Origin: JBGMEA01 sp041447245
GTDB taxonomy: Bacteria; Bacillota; Clostridia; Eubacteriales; Anaerofustaceae
Direction of reading: 5' to 3'
DNA length: 64,000 nucleotides
Assembly: GCA_041447245.1 (NCBI GenBank)
Contig: JBGMEA010000023.1
Coordinates: 233,077-297,076, forward strand
A program made the position numbers and the translations under genes. Of the stretch, positions 52,485 through 60,849 are shown one piece after another. The number at the start of each line of letters is the position of its first letter. The first letter of the stretch is position 1. The notes below the pieces were generated by a model. That model saw only the letters and a program-made list of their open reading frames with translations, made no database searches and was not told where the DNA came from.

Positions 52485-55454
52485 CTAACTGCATCCGGTC
52501 GTTGTCCCGCATTCTTTGCAAACCTTGCATGTTCCGTTGCGATACATTTGAGTCGAGGAACAGTTCGGACAGACTTCACCGTAGATTCTTTCTTCCGAAG
52601 CGAACTTCGGCGTCTGTGTATCATTATCTCTCTGTACGGTTTTTTTGTCAATCGCATTTTTGCTTTCGATCTCATCTTCACAGACAGGTTTAAACTCTTC
52701 GGGTTTCACCTGGCACCTGGAAAAATCACCGAGCTCGATATCAATAATCTTACTCAGCAGATCCGCGATAGACGTTGCATTTTTGATATATGGATGTCTG
52801 CTCACAAATCCGCTCGGCTCGAACTGCTGTCCGCGCAGAAGCCGCGCGATTTCTTTTGAAGGCACATTATACTGCAGCATGTTGGAAATAGTTTTCGATA
52901 ATGCCGCAAGCAGTCCTTTCACAACCGTTCCCTCTTTATCCGTTGACACAAACAATTCCGCCATATTTCCGTTCGGATAAAATCCGATGGTGACATAAAG
53001 TTCGATATCCCCTATTTTGGCGGAATGAGTACGACTCATTCTCATACCGGACGGTCGGAGACGTTCCGGAACGCTGTTGCGGCAGTTCTCCGCAAATTTA
53101 AGTAAATCAGCATAGTTCAGCTGACTCAGATCACCTTCATTGGCGCCCTCTTCCGCACCGACATTTAATGGCTGACTTACTTTGCACCCATCCCGATAAA
53201 TAGAAATTGCCTTAACCCCGGACGTATAGGAAAGCAGATAAATATCCGAAATATCTTCTTGGGTGGCATAGGAAGGCAGATTGACTGTTTTTGAAACGGA
53301 ACCGCTAATCATTGGCGTAATGGCCGCGACCATAAGCACATGTCCTTCCGGCGAAATTTCATTGGCAGTGGCAAAAATACTCCTGTGTTCGTTCTTAATG
53401 CAGGGAGCATCAATCAGCGAATAATGAACAAAATAACCGCTCTGGTCTTTTTCCAGCAAATAATCGCGTACTTCCTGTATCTCCTGCGCGGAATAATCCA
53501 GATTTTTCAGTGATTCCTCGATAATCGGGTTGATGATTTCAAGCGTGCCGCCGCCGGAAAGTTTCTTGTATACCACATGCGAATAGAACGGTTCCACGGA
53601 AGTCGCCCCGCAGTCCATCGCAAACGATATGGTTCCGGTCGGAGCGATTACGCTGACCTGAGCATTTCTCACTCCGTTCTGTTCTGCCGACACAAGCGCA
53701 TTCATCCATATTTTCTGACAGTAATCCGCAATATTCTGAAGTCCCATGTATCCAAGCAATGTTTCATTGAGAACAAACGGCTGATAATCCAACTGTTCAA
53801 ACGGGTCTTTGAGAGCGAGTGCGCAGCGGGCATGATTCCTGAGCACCTTGTTGAGCGATTCTTTGTTGAAATCATACTTTTCAAACGTTCCGACTTCCTT
53901 TGCCATCAGGGATGAAATGTAGTACGAATATCCCGTCATCAGCGAGGACAGTCCTGCGACAATGTTACGGGCTTCATCCGTATCATACCCGTAACCGATC
54001 ACCATCAGCAATGAGGCGACATTCGCAAGACCGAGTCCTGTGGTGCGGAACATATGCGTTTTTCGTGCAATATCTTTTGTCGGAAACTGTCCCCAATGAA
54101 CACTTGCTTCCAAAACAAGCTGAACCAGACCGACGACATGAAGATACGAATCAATATCGAACATCTTCGTTTGTGTGTCGTAAAAATTATATACATTGAT
54201 CGATGCCAGATTGCAGGATGTATCATCCAAAAAAGCATACTCGCTGCAGGGATTTGTCGCGTTAATTCGGTTATATTTTTCGCCGTATTTTCCGTCTTCT
54301 CCGGAAGGACAGGTATGCCACCCGTTGAAGATATCATCAAACTGCACTGCAGGGTCTGCGCAATTCCAAGCAGATTTCACAATCAAATCCCACAGATAGC
54401 GAACCGAAACTTCTTTATTTACATTCGAATCCCTTCGTCCGTTCAGTTCGATTTTCACATCGGGATCCTGTTTGAGATGCATAACTTTTTGCATAAAATC
54501 GTGACTGACGCGCACGGAATTGTTACCGTTTTGTCCGCTTACCGTATTGTACGCCTCACCATCCATCGAGATGTCATATCCCATTTTCCCGAGTGCCCGC
54601 ACTTTTTCTTCTTCTCTTGATTTCCATGTGATAAAATTTTCTATTTCCGGATGATCAATGTCGAGAATCAGCATTTTAGCAGCTCTTCTGGTTGTACCGC
54701 CCGATTTGATTGCGCCTGCATTTCTGTCAAGCCCTTTCAGAAAGCTCATGACTCCGGAGGAAACGCCTCCGCTGGAAAGTTTTTCGTTTTCCGCACGCAG
54801 AGGCGAAAAATTTGTTCCGACACCGGAACCGCCTTTAAACAATTTCGTTTCTGTAACATACTGTTCACTGATCGAATGATCGCCGATGAGCGTATCCTGA
54901 ATGGAAAGAATAAAACAGGCGGATGCCTGCGTTCTGGTATAACGATCCGCACTTTTTACAACACGTTTTTTGTCAAGATCATAATAAAACAACTCATCAT
55001 CGTCACCCGCAATTCCGTAGCTGCGTTTAATTCCCGTATTGAACCACTGCGGAGAATTCGGTGCCCACATCTGCGAAAGCATGGCATATACCATCTCGTC
55101 ATAAAAAATCTGCCATTGCCCGTCGTTTTTGATGAGTCCCTCATCTTTCAGAGAATCTGCCCAAAATCCGACCATTCTGTCGGCAAGCTGACGCATACTG
55201 GTTTCGTGACCCTCCGGCGTGTCAAGACCCGCCTTGCGGAAGTATTTTGAGGCGATAATATTGCAGGCATTTTTGGAATAATGTTCCGGGAATTCCAGAT
55301 TCTGCATATCCACAATCGCTTCACCGGTTGCATGATCGATAATTTTTGCATCGATTGTTTTGTAATTAAATAAATCATATACTGTTTTTTCTGGATGAAT
55401 GTCCAGTTCTTTTGTAAAATTTCGCTGAATCAGTTCCGAAATATCTTTTATCAT
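52485..55454 (-). CDS. nrdJ: Adenosylcobalamin-dependent (class II) ribonucleotide reductase
   Basis: A 989-residue reductase that makes deoxyribonucleotides using adenosylcobalamin. Radical-site cysteine in NATNPCSEYAF, partners in DTSCNLASINV, the SVIAPTGTISF loop, and a C-terminal cysteine array (CPNCSS, CKVCKECG, GCS) that shuttles reducing power. The start ATG has GAGGT ahead. Two imperfect NrdR-like boxes lie upstream. It ties the cell's DNA supply to B12, fitting the riboswitch-controlled cobalamin genes at 13.7-16.3 kb. Confidence 0.95.
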   Translation of the reverse strand: MIKDISELIQRNFTKELDIHPEKTVYDLFNYKTIDAKIIDHATGEAIVDMQNLEFPEHYSKNACNIIASKYFRKAGLDTPEGHETSMRQLADRMVGFWADSLKDEGLIKNDGQWQIFYDEMVYAMLSQMWAPNSPQWFNTGIKRSYGIAGDDDELFYYDLDKKRVVKSADRYTRTQASACFILSIQDTLIGDHSISEQYVTETKLFKGGSGVGTNFSPLRAENEKLSSGGVSSGVMSFLKGLDRNAGAIKSGGTTRRAAKMLILDIDHPEIENFITWKSREEEKVRALGKMGYDISMDGEAYNTVSGQNGNNSVRVSHDFMQKVMHLKQDPDVKIELNGRRDSNVNKEVSVRYLWDLIVKSAWNCADPAVQFDDIFNGWHTCPSGEDGKYGEKYNRINATNPCSEYAFLDDTSCNLASINVYNFYDTQTKMFDIDSYLHVVGLVQLVLEASVHWGQFPTKDIARKTHMFRTTGLGLANVASLLMVIGYGYDTDEARNIVAGLSSLMTGYSYYISSLMAKEVGTFEKYDFNKESLNKVLRNHARCALALKDPFEQLDYQPFVLNETLLGYMGLQNIADYCQKIWMNALVSAEQNGVRNAQVSVIAPTGTISFAMDCGATSVEPFYSHVVYKKLSGGGTLEIINPIIEESLKNLDYSAQEIQEVRDYLLEKDQSGYFVHYSLIDAPCIKNEHRSIFATANEISPEGHVLMVAAITPMISGSVSKTVNLPSYATQEDISDIYLLSYTSGVKAISIYRDGCKVSQPLNVGAEEGANEGDLSQLNYADLLKFAENCRNSVPERLRPSGMRMSRTHSAKIGDIELYVTIGFYPNGNMAELFVSTDKEGTVVKGLLAALSKTISNMLQYNVPSKEIARLLRGQQFEPSGFVSRHPYIKNATSIADLLSKIIDIELGDFSRCQVKPEEFKPVCEDEIESKNAIDKKTVQRDNDTQTPKFASEERIYGEVCPNCSSTQMYRNGTCKVCKECGTTTGCS

Positions 55455-55460
55455 ACCATA

Positions 55461-55476
55461 CCTCAATATCTTGTGT
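55461..55476 (-). promoter_or_regulatory. Candidate NrdR box 1 upstream of nrdJ
   Basis: Minus strand ACACAAGATATTGAGG matches the ACACWATATNTTGTGT consensus in its first two thirds. It lies between the -10 and the start codon. Confidence 0.35.
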
Positions 55477-55492
55477 TGTATTATTCTTTTTT

Positions 55493-55508
55493 TGTCTGCA
55501 TATAGTAT
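55493..55508 (-). promoter_or_regulatory. Candidate NrdR box 2 overlapping the nrdJ -10
   Basis: Minus strand ATACTATATGCAGACA, exactly 32 bases from box 1, the usual tandem spacing. Fit to the consensus is only partial. Confidence 0.3.
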
Positions 55509-55531
55509 ATCAAATATCTGCCCGAATGCAA
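55504..55531 (-). promoter_or_regulatory. Promoter of nrdJ
   Basis: Minus strand TTGCAT (55531-55526), 16-base spacer, TATACT (55509-55504). Confidence 0.6.
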
Positions 55532-55608
55532 TATAAAAATGTCCGGAGTTGTAAAATATTTATTTTCTGATATATATATTCAATATTATTATTTTTCTGT
55601 ACAGTGCT

Positions 55609-55636
55609 TTGTAAAACATGACCGGGATGGTAAAAT
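55609..55636 (+). promoter_or_regulatory. Promoter of the glmS ribozyme and glmS
   Basis: TTGTAA (55609-55614), 16-base spacer, TAAAAT (55631-55636). Transcription should start near 55643, about 30 bases before the ribozyme cleavage site. Confidence 0.6.
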
Positions 55637-55673
55637 AAATCAAATACTTTTTTGGAATATCCGAACATGTATT

Positions 55674-55825
55674 AGCGCCAGAACCGTTGCGGGGTCGTTC
55701 ATGCGCAACGGTTGACGAGGGCAAGGTGATCGAACATTCGGCGGATGCCTTGCGGTTTGTAGAGACCCGTCAGATATCGGTAAATTCCGCGGGCAATCGC
55801 GGCGACAAATTCGATATTGCTTTAC
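55674..55825 (+). ncRNA. glmS ribozyme (glucosamine-6-phosphate responsive)
   Basis: The leader of glmS holds the conserved ribozyme core: AGCGCCAGAACC at the cleavage site, GGTTGACGAGGGCAAGG, TGATCGAACATTCGGCGGAT and GCCTTGCGG, followed by the P3/P4 arms including CCGCG paired with CGCGG. Self-cleavage is expected between A55674 and G55675 in the presence of glucosamine-6-phosphate, which lowers glmS expression. The 3' end is approximate. Confidence 0.95.
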
Positions 55826-55892
55826 GACAAACACTCTTCTGATTTCCTTCGGAAGGCTGTTTAGTTTTGTGTAAACGTAAAGGAGTATGTTT

Positions 55893-57725
55893 ATGTGCGG
55901 TATCGTAGGTTACATTGGAGAAAAAAATGCATCCGATGTACTCATCGGCGGACTCGAAAAACTGGAATACAGAGGATATGACTCTTCCGGAATTGCAGTC
56001 TGCCAAAACAACACTATTTCAGTCAAGAAATTTCAGGGGCGCCTGAGTGTTCTGGAGTCCTATCTTCAAAGCAATCCCGTTGAAGGGTGTTGCGGCATCG
56101 GGCACACACGATGGGCAACGCACGGAGCCCCATCTGACAAAAACTCGCATCCACACAGCAGTGACGATGGCTTGATTTCGCTGGTTCATAACGGAATCAT
56201 AGAGAATTATCAGGAACTGAAGTCCATGCTCTCGGAGAAAGGATATCAATTTCGTTCCGATACGGACACCGAAGTAGTCGCTCATCTGATCAGAGATTGT
56301 TATCACGGCAGTTTTTTGAATGCCGTAACCGACGCGGTCGGACAGCTGAAAGGAGCTTATGCCCTTGCTATTGTCTGCGCAGCAGAACCGGATCGTTTGA
56401 TTGCGGTCAGGAAGGACAGCCCCCTGATTATCGGACTCGGGCAAAATGAAAATTTTATTGCTTCCGACATTCCTGCAATTTTGGAATATACCAGAGATGT
56501 TTATCTGATTGACAACGGCACCGTTGCCGTCCTGTCATCGCAGAATGTTCAGCTTTTTGATGAACAGCAACAACCCATCCACAAAGATATTTTTCATGTT
56601 ACATGGGATGCGGATGCCGCAACCAAAGCAGGATATCCCCATTTTATGCTTAAAGAAATTTTCGAACAGCCGAACGCAATCGAAAACACCCTGAGGGGTC
56701 GAATCAATTCCGACCAAAAAGAAATCACTCTGGACAAATTCAATCTGAGCAAACAGGATTTTGACAAAATCGACAAAATATGGATCGTTGCATGCGGAAC
56801 GGCTTATTATGCTGGTTGCATCGGAAAATACCTGATTGAAAAATACGCCCGTAAACCGGTGGAAATGCAGATTGCATCGGAATTCCGCTATGCCAATCCG
56901 ATCATCGGCAACCGAACCCTGTTCATCGCCATCAGCCAATCGGGCGAAACAGCAGATACACTTGCGTGCATGAGACTTGCAAAAGAAAAAGGAGCCCGTA
57001 TTCTCGCGGTTTCGAATGTCGTCGGCAGCAGTGTAACAAGAGAAGCCGATGATGTGCTGTATACTTGGGCAGGTCCCGAAATTGCAGTTGCTTCCACGAA
57101 GGCATACTCCACTCAGGTAATCTGTATGATGCTTGCAGCTTTAAAAATGGGGCAATTATCAGGAGAATTGGCGGATGATGGCGCCGACCGCATCTTTCAA
57201 ACCTTACCGCAGTTGGCTCAACATGCTTCTTCGGCATTGGAAATGTCTGGTTTCGTATCGGAGCTGTCAAAAAAAATTACCGGACTGAGCAGCATTTTTT
57301 ACATCGGCAGAGGATTGGATTATTATCTCGCGCTCGAAGGTGCTCTTAAAATGAAGGAAATTTCTTATGTACACGCAGAAGCATATCCGGCCGGAGAATT
57401 GAAACACGGTCCGATTGCGCTGCTGGAAAAAGGTTCCGTGGTCGTCGCACTTTGCACCCAATCAGGGGAATATCTGGAAAAAATTATCAGCAATATAGAA
57501 GAAATCAAAGCGAGAGGCGCTTTTGTTGTTGCCATCGCACAGAAAAAATGTAAAAAAGTGCAATATGTTGCGGATGATATTATCTGGATTGATGACATTG
57601 AAGACGATGCGGCGATCATCCCGGCAGTTATCATTCTTCAGCTGTTGGCATACTTCACTTCGATCAATAAAGGATGCGATGTGGATAAACCCCGTAATCT
57701 TGCAAAATCCGTTACCGTGGAATAA
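55893..57725 (+). CDS. glmS: Glutamine--fructose-6-phosphate aminotransferase (isomerizing)
   Basis: Makes glucosamine-6-phosphate for cell wall synthesis. The 610-residue protein starts MCGIVGYIG, so the catalytic Cys becomes the N-terminus after Met removal; this fixes the start at the second ATG, with AAAGGAG ahead. The N-terminal glutaminase domain (about 1-220) carries RWATHGAPS and HNGIIENY; two SIS sugar-isomerase domains follow (ISQSGETADTL; GRGLDYYLALEGALKMKE) and it ends KSVTVE as expected. Controlled by the ribozyme just upstream. Confidence 0.97.
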   Translation: MCGIVGYIGEKNASDVLIGGLEKLEYRGYDSSGIAVCQNNTISVKKFQGRLSVLESYLQSNPVEGCCGIGHTRWATHGAPSDKNSHPHSSDDGLISLVHNGIIENYQELKSMLSEKGYQFRSDTDTEVVAHLIRDCYHGSFLNAVTDAVGQLKGAYALAIVCAAEPDRLIAVRKDSPLIIGLGQNENFIASDIPAILEYTRDVYLIDNGTVAVLSSQNVQLFDEQQQPIHKDIFHVTWDADAATKAGYPHFMLKEIFEQPNAIENTLRGRINSDQKEITLDKFNLSKQDFDKIDKIWIVACGTAYYAGCIGKYLIEKYARKPVEMQIASEFRYANPIIGNRTLFIAISQSGETADTLACMRLAKEKGARILAVSNVVGSSVTREADDVLYTWAGPEIAVASTKAYSTQVICMMLAALKMGQLSGELADDGADRIFQTLPQLAQHASSALEMSGFVSELSKKITGLSSIFYIGRGLDYYLALEGALKMKEISYVHAEAYPAGELKHGPIALLEKGSVVVALCTQSGEYLEKIISNIEEIKARGAFVVAIAQKKCKKVQYVADDIIWIDDIEDDAAIIPAVIILQLLAYFTSINKGCDVDKPRNLAKSVTVE

Positions 57726-57742
57726 TCGAAAAACGTTATTGC

Positions 57743-57782
57743 AATGCGCTGACTTCTTCACAGTCGGCGCATTCTTTTTTTG
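57743..57782 (+). terminator. Terminator of glmS
   Basis: Seven-base-pair stem AATGCGC/GCGCATT (57743-57749 with 57767-57773), extended inwards by further pairs, then C and seven T. Confidence 0.85.
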
Positions 57783-57819
57783 CTCTTTCTTGTATATATA
57801 GTATTATTTTCAAATAAAA

Positions 57820-57848
57820 TTGACTTTTTTGTCTCTTGTGTCTATAAT
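57820..57848 (+). promoter_or_regulatory. Promoter of the DUF4203 gene
   Basis: TTGACT (57820-57825), 17-base spacer, TATAAT (57843-57848). Transcription would start near 57855, leaving a leader of about 215 bases. Confidence 0.65.
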
Positions 57849-57854
57849 GAGTAC

Positions 57855-58072
57855 AAACAGAATGATATCTGCTTTAAACGGTATTTTTCTGTATCATCAG
57901 CCTCCGGGTCTGAATCCCGATAGAGCTTGTTGCATTATAATTATTTTGATCCTCGATCGAAGCTTCGGGGATTCTTGCCCAAAGGAACAAAACAAATAAA
58001 TATCAATTGACCAGGTACGGTTTCACGATTAATTTGTGTCAACCGTAAATATGTTGAAATGGGGTATGTGCG
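57855..58072 (+). other. Long structured leader ahead of the DUF4203 gene
   Basis: Several stems can be drawn: CGGG/CCCG at 57905-57919, ATCCTCGA/TCGGGGAT with one G-T pair around 57949-57972, and CGGTT...AACCG around 58018-58047. No family I know matches, and no terminator with a T run is present. An accidental 50-codon reading frame crosses it but begins inside the -10 and has no ribosome site. Confidence 0.35.
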
Positions 58073-58681
58073 ATGTCAACTTTTTATGCAATTGTTTTGA
58101 TTGCGGTCGGTTTGGCTACATTATTTGCAGGTGTTCGCTTTTATCGTTTTTGGGTTACCTTAAACGGTACGGTTTTCGGTTTTCTTCTCAGCACTTGGAT
58201 CACCCAGGAAATCAGCGGAAGTTCATGGGTCAGCTTGGTTGTCTCTATCATTACAGCCGTAGTTTTGGCAATTCTGTCTTATCGCTTTTACAAAATCGGA
58301 TTTGTGGTTTCGGGCGCACTGGTCGGTGCATTGGTTGCAGTAATTTTATCGGGATATATCAGACCAACCAATGACCTGGTCGTTCTGATCTCCATGGGAG
58401 TCGGTGCAATTCTCTTTGCCGTGCTGGCAATGAAATTGATAAAACCGTTTGTTATCGTCGCATCGTCGCTTTCCGGAGCGTTGACGTTTATGATGGGATT
58501 AGGTTATTTGATCGGGGGAAACATCACAGCCAGTATTCTGGACGTGGATTTGATCAAACCTGACAACATGTCCTACCCTTGGTACTATCTGGTAATTATC
58601 CTGATCATGGCTCTGATTGGAATTATCTTTCAGACAAAAAAATACGCAGGAATGGATATGAATCAGATCACTGAATTTTGA
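58073..58681 (+). CDS. DUF4203 family membrane protein
   Basis: A 202-residue protein with six to seven hydrophobic helices and almost no loops, in the style of TMEM198/DUF4203 proteins. Glycine-rich helices (FVVSGALVGALVAVI, SLSGALTFMMGLGYL) are typical. Function unknown. GGGGTAT lies before the ATG, a modest ribosome site. Confidence 0.8.
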   Translation: MSTFYAIVLIAVGLATLFAGVRFYRFWVTLNGTVFGFLLSTWITQEISGSSWVSLVVSIITAVVLAILSYRFYKIGFVVSGALVGALVAVILSGYIRPTNDLVVLISMGVGAILFAVLAMKLIKPFVIVASSLSGALTFMMGLGYLIGGNITASILDVDLIKPDNMSYPWYYLVIILIMALIGIIFQTKKYAGMDMNQITEF

Positions 58682-58761
58682 GCAAGTTACTTGCCAAAAA
58701 ATTGATACCGAGGATTCAATAATTTTATTTTAGTAAATATAATTTTTTTGATATTTTTTTT

Positions 58762-58798
58762 GTGATCTTTTGTTATAATACAAAAAGATCACTTTTTT
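58762..58798 (+). terminator. Hairpin acting as terminator and carrying a -10 in its loop
   Basis: Arms GTGATCTTTTGT (58762-58773) and ACAAAAAGATCAC (58780-58792), differing by one bulged A, are followed by six T: a good intrinsic terminator for the DUF4203 gene. The loop is TATAAT (58774-58779), preceded by TG, an extended -10 promoter for the dehydratase operon that starts just downstream. Confidence 0.7.
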
Positions 58799-58812
58799 AT
58801 GGAGAACAATCT

Positions 58813-59598
58813 ATGGCTAACTATACTATGGGAATCGATATCGGTTCCACAACATCAAAATGTGTCATTCTGTCTGACGGCAACGAAATTGTTTCCGCAT
58901 CAATCATTCTGGGAGGAACAGGAACGAGCGGACAAAAAACTGCAGTAAATGAGGCTCTTGCAAATGCATCGCTTTCCATTGATGCGATCACCTATACTGT
59001 ATCCACCGGCTATGGACGCAAATCACTTGCGTTTGCGAATGAAGATATCAGCGAACTCAGCTGTCACACAAAAGGAGTGCATTTCCTTTATCCTGATGTC
59101 CGCACCGTTATTGACATCGGAGGGCAGGATGCAAAAGTGATACGGATAGGGAAAACCGGAAAGATGACCAATTTCGTCATGAACGACAAATGCGCCGCAG
59201 GAACGGGCAGATTTCTCGACGTCATGGCAAATATTCTTGCCCTGAATATAACCGATCTTGAATCCTACGCCGCACAGTCGAAAGCTCCGGTTTCCATTTC
59301 AAATACCTGCACTGTATTTGCGGAATCGGAAGTCATTTCACAGCTTGCGGCCAATGCAAAATTAAGCGATGTGATCGCCGGCATCTGCAATTCGGTTGCA
59401 GGCCGCGTCTCCTCTTTGGCAAAACGGATCGGAATTGAGGAACAGGTTTTTTTCAGCGGAGGAGTCGCGTTAAACAACGGCGTTCGCTTGGCTTTGGAAA
59501 AAGAACTGAATACAAAGGTTCTCACCTCCCCTCTCTCTCAAATGATGGGCGCACTCGGAGCAGCACTTTATGCATATGAAAAAACGGACAAAATTTAA
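58813..59598 (+). CDS. 2-hydroxyacyl-CoA dehydratase activator (component A)
   Basis: ATP-driven electron injector of the HgdC/HadI/FldI type, 261 residues. Acetate-kinase fold motifs: GIDIGSTTSKCV at the start and VIDIGGQDAKVI; the bridging [4Fe-4S] ligands are the cysteines in NDKCAAGTGRF and SNTCTVFAESE. It forms a homodimer and is very oxygen-sensitive in known cases. Start set at the ATG with GGAGAA ahead. Operon with the two dehydratase subunits. Confidence 0.93.
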   Translation: MANYTMGIDIGSTTSKCVILSDGNEIVSASIILGGTGTSGQKTAVNEALANASLSIDAITYTVSTGYGRKSLAFANEDISELSCHTKGVHFLYPDVRTVIDIGGQDAKVIRIGKTGKMTNFVMNDKCAAGTGRFLDVMANILALNITDLESYAAQSKAPVSISNTCTVFAESEVISQLAANAKLSDVIAGICNSVAGRVSSLAKRIGIEEQVFFSGGVALNNGVRLALEKELNTKVLTSPLSQMMGALGAALYAYEKTDKI

Positions 59599-59619
59599 AC
59601 TGAAAAAAGGAGTAATTAT

Positions 59620-60849
59620 ATGAGTGAGACAAAACCAATCCCTCCCAAAGATCCCACCGCCGCCAAATATCTTCTGAGAGAATTGACGGCTAAACATTAT
59701 GCCGATGCATGGGAAGCAAAAAACCGAGGTGAGAAAATAGGCTGGTGCGCCAGTAACTTCCCTCAGGAAATTTACACCACACTTGGGTTAAAAGTCGTAT
59801 ACCCTGAAAATCATGCTGCAGCAGTTTCGGCAAAAGGCGGCGGAGTCAGAATGTGCGAGCAATCCGAAAGCGAGGGTTATTCCAATGATATTTGTGCGTA
59901 TGCCCGCATCAACATGGCTTATACGAAAGATACGGACATCCCGGAACTGAATATGCCGCAACCCGACTATATGCTTTGTTGTAATAATATTTGCAACTGT
60001 ATGATCAAGTGGTACGAAAATATCAGCAAAGAACTCAATATCCCGTTGATCATGTTGGATATCCCTTACAACCCGGAATATGATCCCCCGAAAGAACAGA
60101 TCGAATATATCAAGGCTCAGTTTTATGATGCGATTCGTCAGCTCGAAGCATTGACGGGTAAGAAATGGGATGAGGATATTTTTAAACAGGTTATGGAAAA
60201 CTCCAATCGAACCGGGCGTGCCTGGCTGAAAGCGACAGGATTCTGCAATGTGGAGCCTTCCCCGCTGAACGGGTTTGATCTGTTTAATCATATGGCGGTT
60301 GCATGCTGTGCCAGAGGTACCGTGGAAGGTGCGGAAGCCTTTGAAAAACTTGCGCAGGAATATGAAGAAATGGTCAAAAACGGCGAAAGCACCTATAAAG
60401 TAGAACAAAAATACCGCATTATGTATGAAGGAATCGCGTGCTGGCCTTATCTGCGGCACAAACTCGAAGCACTGATGCATTACGGCATGAATATGGTGGG
60501 CACCGTTTATGCGGCAGCATTCGGTATCAATTACGATGACGAAGACGGTTTGATGGCCGCCTACAGCAACGTGCCGAATTGTATCAATTTCGAACGTGCA
60601 TTGCAGTTGCGTGTGGATGCAGCAACAAAAGCGCACTGCGAAGGCGCACTGATTCACACGAATCGTTCCTGCAAACTGTGGAGCGGCATTATGTACGAGT
60701 TGGACAGACAGTTGCAAAAAGCTGCCGACATGCCGAGCGTAACATTTGACGGAGATCAGTCCGATCCGAGAAACTTCAGCGAAGCCCAGTTTGATACCCG
60801 CGTGCAGGGTCTGTATGAAATCATGAGTGAAAACAAGGAGAGCAAATAA
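59620..60849 (+). CDS. 2-hydroxyacyl-CoA dehydratase, alpha subunit
   Basis: A 409-residue [4Fe-4S] subunit of the HgdA/HadB/FldB family; its length is close to HadB (408) of Clostridioides difficile. Cysteine-rich segments MLCCNNICNCMIKWYENI and ACCARGTVEGAEAF supply cluster ligands. With the beta subunit it removes water from (R)-2-hydroxyacyl-CoA to give the 2-enoyl-CoA, after one-electron reduction by the activator. AAGGAG precedes the ATG. Substrate could be hydroxyisocaproyl-, phenyllactyl- or hydroxyglutaryl-CoA; length favours the first two. Confidence 0.92.
   Translation: MSETKPIPPKDPTAAKYLLRELTAKHYADAWEAKNRGEKIGWCASNFPQEIYTTLGLKVVYPENHAAAVSAKGGGVRMCEQSESEGYSNDICAYARINMAYTKDTDIPELNMPQPDYMLCCNNICNCMIKWYENISKELNIPLIMLDIPYNPEYDPPKEQIEYIKAQFYDAIRQLEALTGKKWDEDIFKQVMENSNRTGRAWLKATGFCNVEPSPLNGFDLFNHMAVACCARGTVEGAEAFEKLAQEYEEMVKNGESTYKVEQKYRIMYEGIACWPYLRHKLEALMHYGMNMVGTVYAAAFGINYDDEDGLMAAYSNVPNCINFERALQLRVDAATKAHCEGALIHTNRSCKLWSGIMYELDRQLQKAADMPSVTFDGDQSDPRNFSEAQFDTRVQGLYEIMSENKESK

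Noticed and set aside
57847..57999. Fifty-codon open frame in the DUF4203 leader
   Set aside because: Its ATG lies within the -10 hexamer, later ATG codons have no ribosome site, and the peptide has no recognisable composition.
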